DNA from: Scortum barcoo
Lineage: Eukaryota > Chordata > Actinopteri > Centrarchiformes > Terapontidae
DNA length: 64,000 bases
Assembly: GCA_023238725.1 (NCBI GenBank)
Contig: CM041535.1
Location: 25,659,978-25,723,977 of the forward strand
Direction of reading: 5' to 3'
Shown one piece after another: positions 1 through 11,599 of this stretch. Made by a program: the position numbers and the translations under genes. Each line of letters begins with the position of its first letter. The stretch's first letter is position 1. The notes under the pieces were generated by a model. It had not been told where the DNA came from. It was given only the letters and a program-made list of their open reading frames with translations, and ran no database searches.

Positions 1-419
1 AATATTCGTAAGAAAATAAGAATGACATGCTCGATTAAAAGTGATTAAATTTGTCAGTTTGTTTTGGTTATGATAAGGTGGTACATTTAAAACTAACATG
101 ATGGCAGTGAAGTTTAAGCAGTAAATATGTAGCCTATTAATAACGCTACTTACACCATAATATGAATTTTACCAAACACTTTGAATTAACTTTAAAGCTT
201 AAATGATTATTATTTTATTTCCCCAATCAATGTCAAAACTTACTTACATGTACTGCTTTTAAATCAACTGTAGTATTAAAAATACTTAAGCATCTATGTT
301 ACAAATACATTAAGGTAAACCTGTAAAAAAAAATTGTCTCAATGAATTTGTGAGATTAAATGTCGGATCAGTTTCTGTGTACTAATCATTGCATGATTTT
401 TTTGTCTTGCATATGACAG

Positions 420-2517
420 AATTATATTCTACATAACTTTGGTTCTCTGATGGAGAATCAAACATGGACAGAGGAAGAGAGTGTGTCTAAGCAGGAGCTG
501 CGCTCAGCACTGCTGGAGACAGCCTGTAGTCTGAATGAAGAAAAGTGCACTCAGCAAGCCAAAGCCTTGTTCAGACAGTATGTCGAGTCCAACGGGACCT
601 TTCGGTACGTAGAGCAAACAAGAAACTGTTTATTTCTGGGTCACAGTGACAGCAGGGTGAGAGGAGCCCAACATCTTTTTAGAAATCATCTTTAGCGGAG
701 ATGGGGGAATGGGACTATTGAATTGGTGTTTGATATTTAAGCTGTAGAAAGTAAACTAAAATTTCATGCACTTGTAACCTAAAATATGATCATGTTTGTA
801 TTACTGAAGGATCCCAGGCGATCTGCAGCAAGTTGTTTTCACTGTGGCTGCCCAGTCAAGTGAAGATTGGTCGACTTTGCTCAGCCTGTACGGAAATGTC
901 ATCTATGATGCAGAGAAGCGGAAAATGCTACGGGGCCTAGCATCCACTCAGGACCCACGGCAAATAGTGTGGTAAGTGTTTGTATTTGTTTCTGACTGGG
1001 ATCAAGCATCCATGTCTTTACCTCCCCACTGATGATTGTTTTAATCTTTTTCACTCTCAGGTCAATATAAATTTTCCACACAAACGTAGATCTGGTTGTT
1101 CTGGTTCACACTCTAATTTTGAAACATTGGCAGCATTTCCACCAAGAATTAATTAGTTCACAACCCAAAAAGTTGGTTTCCAGCTGGGACCAAAAAACTT
1201 TCCTTGAGCTGAAGCAAACCATGACGACATCAGTGGGCATTGTCATTGTTTACAGGTTGGAAACTTAGAGGATGGAGAAGGCAACAGAGAACAAAAGAGA
1301 ACAAATGCTTTTTACTGCCATTGTGCACTTTGCAACGCCCTCCACAATGACACATCCTTGATCTGCTTGAAAACTGGCAGGCTAGATAGGACAAAGATTC
1401 CAGGAATCTTGAAGGAACCGGTTCAAGAACCAAAGCTAACTTGGTGAACAATCAGTACTGGAGGCAAAAAACCTGCCACCACACGCTGAGAGCAAATTAA
1501 AATTGAAAACAACCAAACATGGACTCAACTTGAGCCAGAAGCTGTGTACAAGAAAACGCTGCCAACCAAAACCCAATACTTGTTCTTGAGTCGCATAGTA
1601 TCATTTGAGGTGGTATGATTTTGTGCATCAGATATAGTTTGCAGTCTGTTTTTGATATGACATTATGTTAAAAAATAGGTTTTAGATTATGGCTGCTGAA
1701 CTGTTAACTCATAAAGATCACAAAGGTTGTAATTTTGTATTATCTTTTTCATACATTTTCCTCTTGATATTATTCAATTGTACATGTAAAATTTGTAGTT
1801 AATTAACTTATTAGTTCACTTAATTGTCCCGTAATTACAGTTGAGTGTTTGAGACATTTGAGATATGAAACTTTTTTTTCTTGGCATAATTCGATTTGGT
1901 ATTCAGGTTTTTTATTTTATTGTTTATTATTATTTTCATGCTCGGTCTAGGATACTAAAGGCCAGTCTGAAGGGGGACTTCATTCAGACGCAGGAGTTGC
2001 CGTTGGTCATCAGCACCATGTGTAAGGGTTTTGCCGGATACTTGTTTGTTTGGGACTTCATACAAGAGAACTGGGACCGCCTCATCGAGAAGTAAGTGTT
2101 TCCTGTAGAGTGTAAGTGTTTCACATAAACAAAGAAGAGATTAAACAACGTGAGTGTTTTTGGCTGTAGGTTCCCCGTGGGCTCATTTGCCATCCAGACA
2201 ATCATCAAGTCCATCACCTCCCAGTTCTCCACGCAGGCTCACCTCAGCCAAGTATGTTTTTAGTGCATTTATGCAGCAGTGAATTTGAGTGTCTGTGCTC
2301 GTTTGTGTGCAGATATTATCCGCTTACAAAAGGTTTTTAGTGTGCTATGTCAAGGCCTCGTTGTGTGTGTGTGTGTGTTGTGCAGGTACAGGGTTTCTTC
2401 TCCAGCCTGAAGGAGCGTGGTTCTCAGATGAGGAGCGTGCAGGAAGCTTTGGAAACCATCAGGCTCAACCAGCGCTGGATGGAGAATAACCTGCCTTCGC
2501 TCCGGAAATGGCTCTAA
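420..2517 (+). CDS. lnpep: M1 aminopeptidase C-terminal exons, probably leucyl-cystinyl aminopeptidase (3' part of gene)
   Basis: Five coding exons join in frame: 420-604, 810-971, 1951-2091, 2170-2251 and 2386-2517 (TAA at 2515-2517), 233 codons plus stop. Every junction has GT-AG borders and matching phase. The protein is the alpha-helical C-terminal domain (domain IV) of oxytocinase-type M1 zinc aminopeptidases, which closes over the active site; the zinc-binding catalytic domain lies upstream of this window. Telling stretches are QTWTEEESVSKQELRSALLE at the start, FPVGSFAIQTIIKSITSQFS, VQEALETIRLNQRWMENNLP and the final LRKWL. They resemble human LNPEP (for example VQEALEVIQLNIQWMEKNL and a WWL end) more than ERAP1. 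LNPEP is a type II membrane peptidase of endosomes and insulin-responsive vesicles that trims peptides such as oxytocin and vasopressin. An ERAP-like fish paralogue is the alternative; family certain, orthologue likely. Positions 1-419 are intron. Confidence 0.78.
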
Positions 2518-4795
2518 TGCAGCTGCCCCATCCGGTCTCCGCCCCTCACATAGGCGGCCGGGGGTGGCCATCAAGACAACAGCAGTGTTTGCACTATTGT
2601 AGGACTGTTTCTCTCTTACTCCCTTTATCCAGGCCAGGGTACCGATCAAAGCCAGAGGTGGTGCTCTACCTGGGTGGACAAGGTGTTTGATTTTCTGAGA
2701 TTGGTCCTGTGAGATGTATTTGCTAGCTCAGGGTGGCTCTGATTGTGTGTCTGACAGGAAGTCGTCAGATGCAAACAAAAACACAAACACACACACACAC
2801 ACTCCTCACACTTAATGCTGTCGACCAAACCTCTCCTCTGCAGCTCTCATCTAAACCTCACGCCTGGGCAGACAATCATGCTTCCCCTCACACTCCCCTC
2901 GCTCAGCCTGCTCTCAGGCACTTACTGTATGAGCTGTGTGATGGCCACTTCAAAAAGAGCAGAAGAAGAATGTCAACATTACAGTCTATGTACGTACTGT
3001 CAGTCAATCCTGGCCTTTCTCTTGGCCGTTAGATATGTAGATGCAGCTGTCAGGGATCCTCAGTGATGTTGAAATTACCGGTACTTGAGATGAAAATGTT
3101 CTCAGAAATAAAGCTACTTTGTTCTGTGTAGAAACAACAGCTGCCACCATTCTGAACTAGTTTCTTGTCCAACATGAAGCATTTATTATATTGGTCATAG
3201 TTTGGTTCAAAGATTGGTTGATTGAGAGCTAAAAATACCAAACGAGCTTCAATTGAATGTACTGAAAAACCTTCCCACTGTGTACAGCAGATGGCGCACT
3301 GCACAACAGTGCACGTTTAAATTAACAACCAACGTGTCTTAGGTGAGGGCAGGCCGCGCACACTGGAGCCGAATGTTCATTTATGTCTCTCTTTCTCTCT
3401 CCACCAGTCAGAAACCCACTGTAGCTCTCGTTTCATTTTGGACGCCTCTCGCCTGCAGTGCCGTCACTGTACAGACTCGTTCTTTAACTCTGTGTGCTTG
3501 TAAACTTGTAATTATAATGTAAATATGCTCAACCGTACGCCCCCCCCCCCTGCAGTTTTGGATGTACTGATGTACATCTTGACTTTTAACCTTCTTAGAT
3601 TTGCTTTGTGTTATGTATATAGAGTGTAAAGAGGAAAATGTACACACAGAATTGATCAGGAGTCTTGGTCAAATACTTTTACTGTACGTCTCGACTTAGA
3701 CCACCCCCAGAGGTCAACTACTGATGAATGTTTGTGTTTTAAGGGCTAATGTGCATATTGAAGCTACGAAGTGTCTAGAAGAACATCTATATTGGGCAGG
3801 ACTCATCTGCCCACAAAACTGTTGCTCATCAGCCAAATGAAAAATAGAAACGTTTGAAGTTACACCAATGTTAACCAGCCATATAACCGAGAATGACGAG
3901 TAGTATTTATTGAGTGTCTAAATAAGTTTCCTCATTTTGTTCCAAGAGTTTATTTAAATACAGCTTTAATTAAGTGGTACAGCTTACTTTCCCACTCCAC
4001 CACCATCATAATGTTTAGGATAACTGAGTAAATATACTGCATATTTATCTTCTCTGGACATCCCTTACATGGTTATGAGACTTCCATCTCTGTTTTTGGT
4101 TGTTTTGTAAAAAAAAATGTGTGAGCAAGATATTTAAGTTCCTCAGATGTAAACCAATTTGTGTCACAAAGGTGACGGACGAGGTTGGAAACCTTTGAAA
4201 TGGCTGTGTTTCTCTGTTCACTAGACTACTACTGTTTTTTTTTTCAAAAGACGGCATAATAGAGAAGAATTACGCATTCCAGACAGCGGAGAAAAGAAAG
4301 CAGTAATCAGCGTGTCAGATTTTACTTTTAAGGATCTCATCGTAGTTCTGCTCGGAGGTTATCAACAGTATTGCCATTGACTTTCGTCATAGTTTCGCAG
4401 ACAGCGTGATGCATCTGTTTATGTCCTGGCTTATTCTAGATTGTATTGTGTTTTAAAATTAGTCTAGGACACTTTTTTCCAGCTTCCAGCAATCTGATTA
4501 ATTAATTAATTAGCTTTATTGAGGCTCTGGAACTTTGATTTTTCTGCCATATTTTGGTGAGAAAAGAACTGGTTCATGTAAACTCAGTTGCAATAAGCTT
4601 TCAGAGGCCTGTGCTGCTGATGTCGTTCAGGTTCGGTCGTGATGTTGAGAGGACGGTAGTAAGAGTACCGCATGTAAAGTCAACCCAATCAGATTGTCTT
4701 TGTTTTTTGCACTGGGATGAAATGCTGCAGACGCTTTTGAAACTTGCTCTTCATGTGAACAAAAATATAAATAAAGGTTGTTTTCTGAAGATTTG
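2518..4795 (+). other. lnpep: Probable 3'UTR of the lnpep-like gene
   Basis: No coding signal follows the stop at 2517. AATAAA at 4770-4775 is followed by a GT/T-rich stretch (4776-4815), the usual layout of a cleavage and polyadenylation site. A second AATAAA at 3107-3112, also followed by T/G-rich sequence, could give a shorter message. The exact end is inferred. The stretch includes a C run at about 3541-3550 and a short CA run near 2790. Confidence 0.45.
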
Positions 4796-7700
4796 GGTTT
4801 TTTTTTCTGTTTAATTAAAACACTAAGGGCAGTAGTATCGTTTGTATTTTCAAGCCCCAGACTTGACCTGAAATTCAAAATATTAATACAACATGTTTTA
4901 AAACCGTTTGCTGAAATAAACCTTTTCAAACAATGACAGTCCAAATCAAGTTCAGCTGGCTTCCAAATTCCTTGGATGTGATTCTGAAATGGTCGACACT
5001 TTCTTGGAGACCAGCCATGCCAAATTTAATTGAAGTGAGATCACTCTGTTTAAAGTACACGCTCCGACTCAGAGGTCCGTCAGATGAAGAAAATGAGAAG
5101 GAGGATATAAAATAACTTATGGGAGTTTGTTGAAGCCAGTAGGCTCTCTTATTGTGAAGTGAAAAATACGTTACCTCTTAGACTGATCTCAAAATGAGTC
5201 AGGACGTGAGAAAAACAACAGTCAGTGTCTCTATGTCCCAAAGAGACACAGGCAAAAGAGCATCCTGGAGTTATAAAAAAAATGAACATGATATTTATTG
5301 AATTTAACATTAGTTGATGAAGCAGTTTTGCCACAAGAGGAGCTGTTCTAGAGCTTTTTGATCATACAACCTTCCCCAATTTCCATTTTTCTTTGCACTT
5401 GACGAGCATTCTTGTCCATGTTTGCATGAAAACTGAGATTGACAGTTTGTTCTTAAGCTTTAGCAAAATCTAGAAAAGCTCTTTTTAAAACACAGAGTGT
5501 GGCAGAAACCTTCACGCTGCCCACGAGAGCCTGGAAACCCTCAAGGTAGGTTGCTGAATTGCCACCAAATCACCACCGGAGCAAAACTGAAAGTGTATTT
5601 GAATCTGTGGATTTGCAGCTGCATAACTCCTCCTGTAGATGGTTCAGGTGATCTGCAGTGATGTTTTTTTACATGCTGCTTCTCTACCAGCAGAGGTCTT
5701 TTTAGCTCTTCTGTAAACCTGCACACTGGCTCTCATCTGTGTTTGAGATTATTCCTGTTTGTCTTGATGTATTGTTCTAAATAAGACATAAATAACTTTA
5801 AATGATGCACTAAAGAGCCGGAGATGTGTGGGCTTGACACTGTAGTCGCTTTATGTCAAGTCTGCAAAGGAAAATAAACCCCTTAGTCTGGTTATGAAAG
5901 GTATTTGTGCATTTTAATCCAGCTCTCTGTGGTAAACTGCTCTTACTATGTGCCTCTTTTTTATGTGTGTGTTTTAGAAAATCTGTTTTGCGCCTTGAAG
6001 ACTTGTTTTGGCAGGATGCCACACAGCTGGAAGACATCATAGCACCAGTATTTTCATCCTCATACTTTCTTTCTTAAATTAACCAAAGTGCCCGAGGTAT
6101 AAAGACAATTGAGGGTTTTGTATTATAATAAAAGACGTCATGAGAAGTAAGATTAACATGTAAACAGCATGCTGCATGTGACCTGACAGACACAACAGGC
6201 TCAGTAGGCTTTGGAAAGGTGACATGAAACGTATATACCATAAACTGGACATTTAGTCTTTTGTCATTGTTTTAAAAGATTATTTTCATTTGTTGGTATT
6301 CATTGCACATTGTGGCAGAGGTACAGTGTTGAAGCAGACACTCCTGAGAATCACTCATACATGTGAATAATTTATTAATTACTTATCATATATTGCTTTG
6401 TTTAGCACATGATGTTTACAACTAAAATTAGGGTTCATGTTTTTTTTTATCTTATTCTTGAGGATATTGTGAGGAAAATATTTGAAAATCACATAAATTC
6501 ATCATAATGTTGGTGTAAATGATCATTTTAAAGCTTATAAAGTTACTAAATAGACTGATAGCATTGTAAAATCCAAAGAAACTAGCAACTGTGGCTGTCG
6601 AATGAATATTAAGCGCAGATCTTCTATTTTAACATCAATGCAGCGTTATCGTCCCCATTTAAAAGGCAGATAACCATCACATGACAAAAGGCCCGGACAC
6701 GCACACAGACACTGGCCGGTTCAACCTTTCTTGGAAGCACAACAACAATTTGAACTATGCAGCCCTGCTAAATGGGACAGTCTAACACAGTCACATGCCT
6801 CAGCAGCTTCAGACCTGATTGATCTCTGTGATCCATTTGTAAATCAGCGAGGTGAAACATCTGATCACTGACGCAAAGAATTGTGGGGAAAGTTGTTGAA
6901 TGAGGAAATATGAGAGGCAGCTGAGCGGCGTGGCAAGGTGATTTCTTAAAGGCCACATTAAAGTGCTGGTGCCATGAACCTTTTTGTGTTGGGGGGGTCA
7001 CCAACAACACTGCTGTCTTTTTAAGCTCCACATGGTAAGTTTAGGAGATTCTCCCAATCTTAAAGACCGATAGTGCTCTTATTTTTTAGAGCAAGTATAG
7101 CTTCCAGCTCACTGCTGAAGGCACTGCCAGAGCTCACCTCCAAAGCACCTCTCTGCATCGTTGCTCTGTCTAATTCTCTTTTTTTAACTAACTTTTCTTC
7201 ATTGCTCCTCTTTAGTTTACTTACATTTTGTGTTAACTGTTGTTTTCTTGTTGCTTGTTTGCTTGATCAATGTTTCCTCTTCACATTTGCTTTGAGTTAG
7301 CTCATGTGCGGTGGACTGCAGCCTATGCAGGAGCAGCAATTAACACTCAGTCTGCTCTGATTGGTTGTTTTGGGCATGGTGGATTCTCGTCAGAGGCAGC
7401 AGGGGAAGGCTGATGAACCTGATTTTCATCACAGATTATCTGTCTCATGTACTACTGTCAGGACATTGAGACAGTTTTAAGAAATATGACTAAAAGTCCT
7501 TTTTAAATCAGTTACCAACTTCCTCTTTAAGTGGTGGCTTTAGCAACAGTGTGAACAGAAATGTTCAGAAATTAAATGTAAGTGCTCTAAAGACTGATTG
7601 CAGAGTTGGTCATTTTAAGCCAGCAGAGCCAGGCTGTGATGGTGGAAAATGCCCTTTGATCCCTGTGAGTTGAACGCCACTGATAGTCTTTCTGTAAACT

Positions 7701-9630
7701 TCTGTTCTGGGTGTCAATGCGAATAACTCTGCTCGGTAAAGATGTCGTGCTGTTTAAAGTAAGCTGGATCTCGAGTTTTATGATGGAGGTTACTTCTATT
7801 GCAAAAGGACTGCCAGGTTGATTTCAAGGCCATCACACCTTGACAGTATCTCTCGTCATGAGACGATTCTGCATGTCTAATCTAAGTTGGCAGAGTTTTA
7901 ATCTTTTTGAGCGTTCAATTTTAGTCTTACCACTTTTACGAAAGCAGCCTTTCCACAGACAGTCCGATAAGGCCGGCTGTGTGTCAGATTCTGCGATAAC
8001 CTGCATACTATCCACATGCATGTGCTGCATCAGTAGAGGTCACCCTCATCTCCGCTCTCTGGTCCATTACAGTACATCTGATATGGTTTCTAGAATCATT
8101 TCAGCATAGATTTAATTGTGCTGTTTCTACAGAGACGCTGAGTATAAATTGGCCAGAGGACCTAAAATGTTTGTGTTGCATCATATCACAGTTGTAAGAC
8201 GTGTCATCATGAGTTATCTTAGCTGTGACAATACAAAGACATTTACCTTTAGGTAAGAAAATGGGAACGTCCGTATCCAGCTGGCAATGTCATAAATTTA
8301 GATTTAAATGTTTAAGACATGTCCTGTAATTATACTGACAACTACTAAGTGGAGTGATTGACGTCCGGTAACACTGTGAGAGCATTCAGCACATCTTAAG
8401 ATTAAACAGCAGTCATATGGTAGGGTCATGATGCGTATCTAAAAGGAGGAATTTTTTATTTTTTTTAAACTGCACGAGGTAATTTGAATGATTTGTTGAA
8501 AACGTGCCACATCTTGATAAAGCTATGTGGGTACGACTGTCCTGGCTGCAAACATGCACACTGAGGACAAACTGTCCGTCCAGTTTTTAAATGATTTTGG
8601 TTCAAAGACCTGGCCAAAAAAATTGAAGGATCTAAGATTGACTCCTGTTTAAAAAGTCTCACCTGAAGTCATACCGCTCACAAAATCGTCACCTGTTCAG
8701 TTCACAGGCACTGTTGGTTCACCTCATGGCGGCTCTGCTTTCCTGATAAACTCGTTAAATTATTAATACTTTATTCAGTTTATCTCAGTCAGAGATGGAA
8801 GACTTTGCAGGTTTATGAATCAGCTGAGGACAAGCTGCTGGAAGCTTCTGGTAGGATGTGCTGTACCTGGTTATCTGATCTTTAAAGCCTATCTTCATAC
8901 TGTATCTCACACGCTTGGATTGCGGAAAAAGGCCCTGGAAGCTTCTAGAAAGGTACGGGTTACATATTTTCACCAGAGAAAACCACACATCTCCATACTG
9001 CAGCTAAGTTTGTTTATTTTATGGCACCATGAAACAATTTTATAAATCTTCCTATCAACCTTTTAAGCTGAGGTCAAATATGAAATCACTAACGTTGTGA
9101 TTATTCTCTTTTTGACAGCACATTACCCGAGTCAGAGCAGGTTTGTATTTCACTGAGATGCAAAATCAGCCTGGCCCATGTGCACATGTGTATTTTAACC
9201 CATGCAAATAAAACAAAAGCTTAACTGAAAATAAGATAATCAAAGTTATAAATAATGATTACAGTAAATGTAAAAAAAGCTTGTTGGTGAAGGCCTAGAA
9301 AAAGAGAAAGGAGAGATGCTAGTGGTAAAGCTTTTTAATGGGATGTAGATATAAAAAAACAGAAAGTACTTATGTCATGTACTTCAGACGTTCTCTCTAC
9401 AGGGAAATTAAGAGGGTGAAACATGCAGAAAAGTTTGGGGAAAGGTCGCATCTGACCTTTACATCATCATTTTGAAGCAGTACCGCAGCTGAGTCTGGCA
9501 AGGTAAGTGGGAGGTGTCTATTTATGGGGTGTCTTATCAAATGCATTTTCACACCTGTTTGTCCAGATATACACTACTGTATGTAACTATGGGTTAAGCA
9601 AGCTTACATTTTGTCTGATTAGTACTCACA
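4796..9630. other. Intergenic DNA, no gene recognised
   Basis: AT-rich single-copy-looking sequence between the convergent lnpep-like and slc14a2 genes. All open frames are short and none shows a recognisable domain or a phase-consistent exon chain. An alternative AATAAA at about 4915 could extend the upstream 3'UTR slightly. No tRNA, rRNA or clear transposon was seen. Confidence 0.5.
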
Positions 9631-9637
9631 CCATCTG

Positions 9638-10068
9638 TTAATTAAAGCATGCAGAATATTCTGGTTCCTGGGATCTCTCTCTCGTATCTTCTAAGTAAAC
9701 TGCGTAGCCATCTAAACCAGCAGCCTCACGCTTCATTAAGCGCAGGAATGTTGCAGCCACGTAGTGAAACACAAACAGCATCACGGGACCCGCACGCACC
9801 AGAAAATGCTTCTTGAAGGTCACATTTACCAGCCTATATTGCTGACCCGACATATGTTATTAACTTGGAGTAAGTCAGTGTAAGGTCTGTAGGAGCTGTT
9901 TGGTTTTCTGACCATGTGACAAGATGAAGATGAGCTCAGGCCGGAGAGTTGAGCAATGTCGATGTATACAGGCATCGACTGTACCGTGACACCATACTGC
10001 TCCTTTGTACGCTGCTCCATCAAGTTTGAACCAGAAAAATCAACAAATTCTTGCACATTATTGGCCAT
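9638..10068 (-). pseudogene. Unrecognised small gene relic: two overlapping minus-strand frames
   Basis: Two minus-strand frames overlap between 9826 and 9853. The first (10068 down to 9826, 80 codons) starts MANNVQEFVDFSG and contains a serine run. The second (9853 down to 9638, 71 codons) reads through FKKHFLVRAGPVMLFVFHY, a plausible hydrophobic segment, and ends in SACFN then TAA. Both look protein-like in composition, and no intron fits between them, so a single frameshift in a former reading frame of about 140 codons is one reading. I do not recognise the protein. There is no obvious poly(A) tract after the stop, which argues against a recent retrocopy. It may also be two chance frames. 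Confidence 0.25.
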
Positions 10069-10069
10069 A

Positions 10070-10945
10070 ATTTATTCCCACTGCTAAAAATATGGACTCA
10101 TATAACTAATCTACTATTAAAGCTAGCTAGTACTTAGTGTGCCGAATGTTTTATCTGGACCTGCCCATTGTTCTGATGGTCTGAAAAATGTCACCTCCTC
10201 CCTGTAGTTAGAAGAGATGGGACCAATGGGCCTTATTTTTCACTATTGCCCATCAAAGTAGCAGTATGTCAGAACTAATAGTGACATAAGTGCATTTTAT
10301 AAAGTTACTTATTAATTAGTTTTCCACCTTTGCATTTTAACTGAGTATGATTTTAGACAATTGTCTTTTTACGAGTGATTGTTTTTAGTGTGTTTACGAG
10401 CTTTGCCACACCTTACTTTCCAAAAACAAGCTCTGCTGGTTCCCTTTTACCATCATTAAAACTTACTTACTTAACATCATTAAAAGCCGTGACCTCATTG
10501 TTGATGCCAACCTAAACATTAAATAAATACTTTCGAGTTGTTCCCATGTAATAAGAATAATTTAATTATACTGTAATTACATACACAATAAAAAGATGTA
10601 CTGTGCTTATTGCACCCAGAAATCATGCAGGTTGGTGGTGCATTGTCACATGCAATCTGCATGATCTCTTGTTTAGTTTGTTTATGGCCCACAAACAATA
10701 ATTCTCTAGAAATGATTCTGTCTATTAAATTCAATTCATACACAGCATTATAATAGTATAAATAAATGTATGTGTATTGTCTGTCAGATCTATCTAGTAT
10801 TCATCCTTATGTTCTTTCTGTTGGACAAAAACAACTAAATGATTTATAATTTAGTTAGGCAAAAAATATCTGACTATTTCACAGATTATTTGTAATTATT
10901 TCATGTTGACTTGCACTTTCAGACAATGAATAAACCATAACAAGG
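10070..10945. other. Intergenic, AT-rich, no gene recognised
   Basis: AT-rich stretch between the unrecognised frames and the 3' end of slc14a2. Open frames are short and featureless. No repeat family was recognised. Confidence 0.5.
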
Positions 10946-10949
10946 ACTA

Positions 10950-11188
10950 GGCTGATTATTAGAAAATAATTTATTAAAAAAATATATATGCACATTTAAT
11001 ACATAAACAAAGCTTTAACATGTCAATCATCCAGTAAAAACACAACAACAACACAACAACTTCCAGCATAACTTTTCAATTTCTGGTAAAATATACGAAT
11101 ACTCTGAAAGATTATTTGGAGATATACTTATCTACATTCTTCATACATTTAAGTGTCACTCATATTCTCTCTCTGCAGAAATGTAGTA
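10950..11188 (-). other. slc14a2: Probable 3'UTR and polyadenylation signal of slc14a2
   Basis: On the minus strand the TAA stop at 11191-11189 is followed by about 215 bases and then AATAAA (complement of 10970-10975), with T-rich sequence beyond. This would give a compact 3'UTR. The cleavage position is inferred. Confidence 0.5.
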
Positions 11189-11599
11189 TTAAACATTTTC
11201 AGTGAGAATGACCTCGGTGAGATCATTTCTTCTTTCTTCTTGATCGGTTCCCTGCTGCTCTGCCTCGGGTGCACGGCCTTCGACTTGTGTCTCTTCATTT
11301 ACACCCTCCGACTCCTCACTCACTACTCTCCCTTCTTCCAGTCTTTCAAGCTGTAGCCTCAGTTCCTCTTTCTCATTTAGTATCACTTCTTCCTCGATGG
11401 CTTTCAGCTGCTCCTCCTTCTCCTGCCTCTCTCTCTGAGCCTTCTCCTGCTTCTTCATCTTCCAGAAGAAGCGCAGGTTTTTCTCAGGGTAGGTAACTTT
11501 GGCCAGCGGCAGCTTGAAAATCCTGTTGGTCCCCGTAGTTAGGAGGAGGAAAGTGAGGGCAGAGAGACAGAAAGGCCAGGTGCAGGCCGGCAGACCAAA
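11189..11599 (-). CDS. slc14a2: slc14a2 last exon: second UT signature and charged C-terminal tail
   Basis: The exon opens with FGLPACTWPFCLSALTFLLL, carrying the second LPxxTxPF motif and the last membrane segment, then KLPLAKVTYPEKNLRF, normal for the family. About 89 residues then follow that are almost all charged or polar, beginning KMKKQEKAQRERQEKEEQ and rich in Glu, Lys and Arg with leucines spaced as in a coiled coil, ending LTEVILTENV. Compact urea transporters such as mammalian UT-B stop soon after the PE..R segment, so this is a cytosolic extension. It is in frame, without stops, and its phase is fixed by the preceding splice junction. Confidence 0.9.
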   Translation of the reverse strand, partial: FGLPACTWPFCLSALTFLLLTTGTNRIFKLPLAKVTYPEKNLRFFWKMKKQEKAQRERQEKEEQLKAIEEEVILNEKEELRLQLERLEEGRVVSEESEGVNEETQVEGRAPEAEQQGTDQEERRNDLTEVILTENV

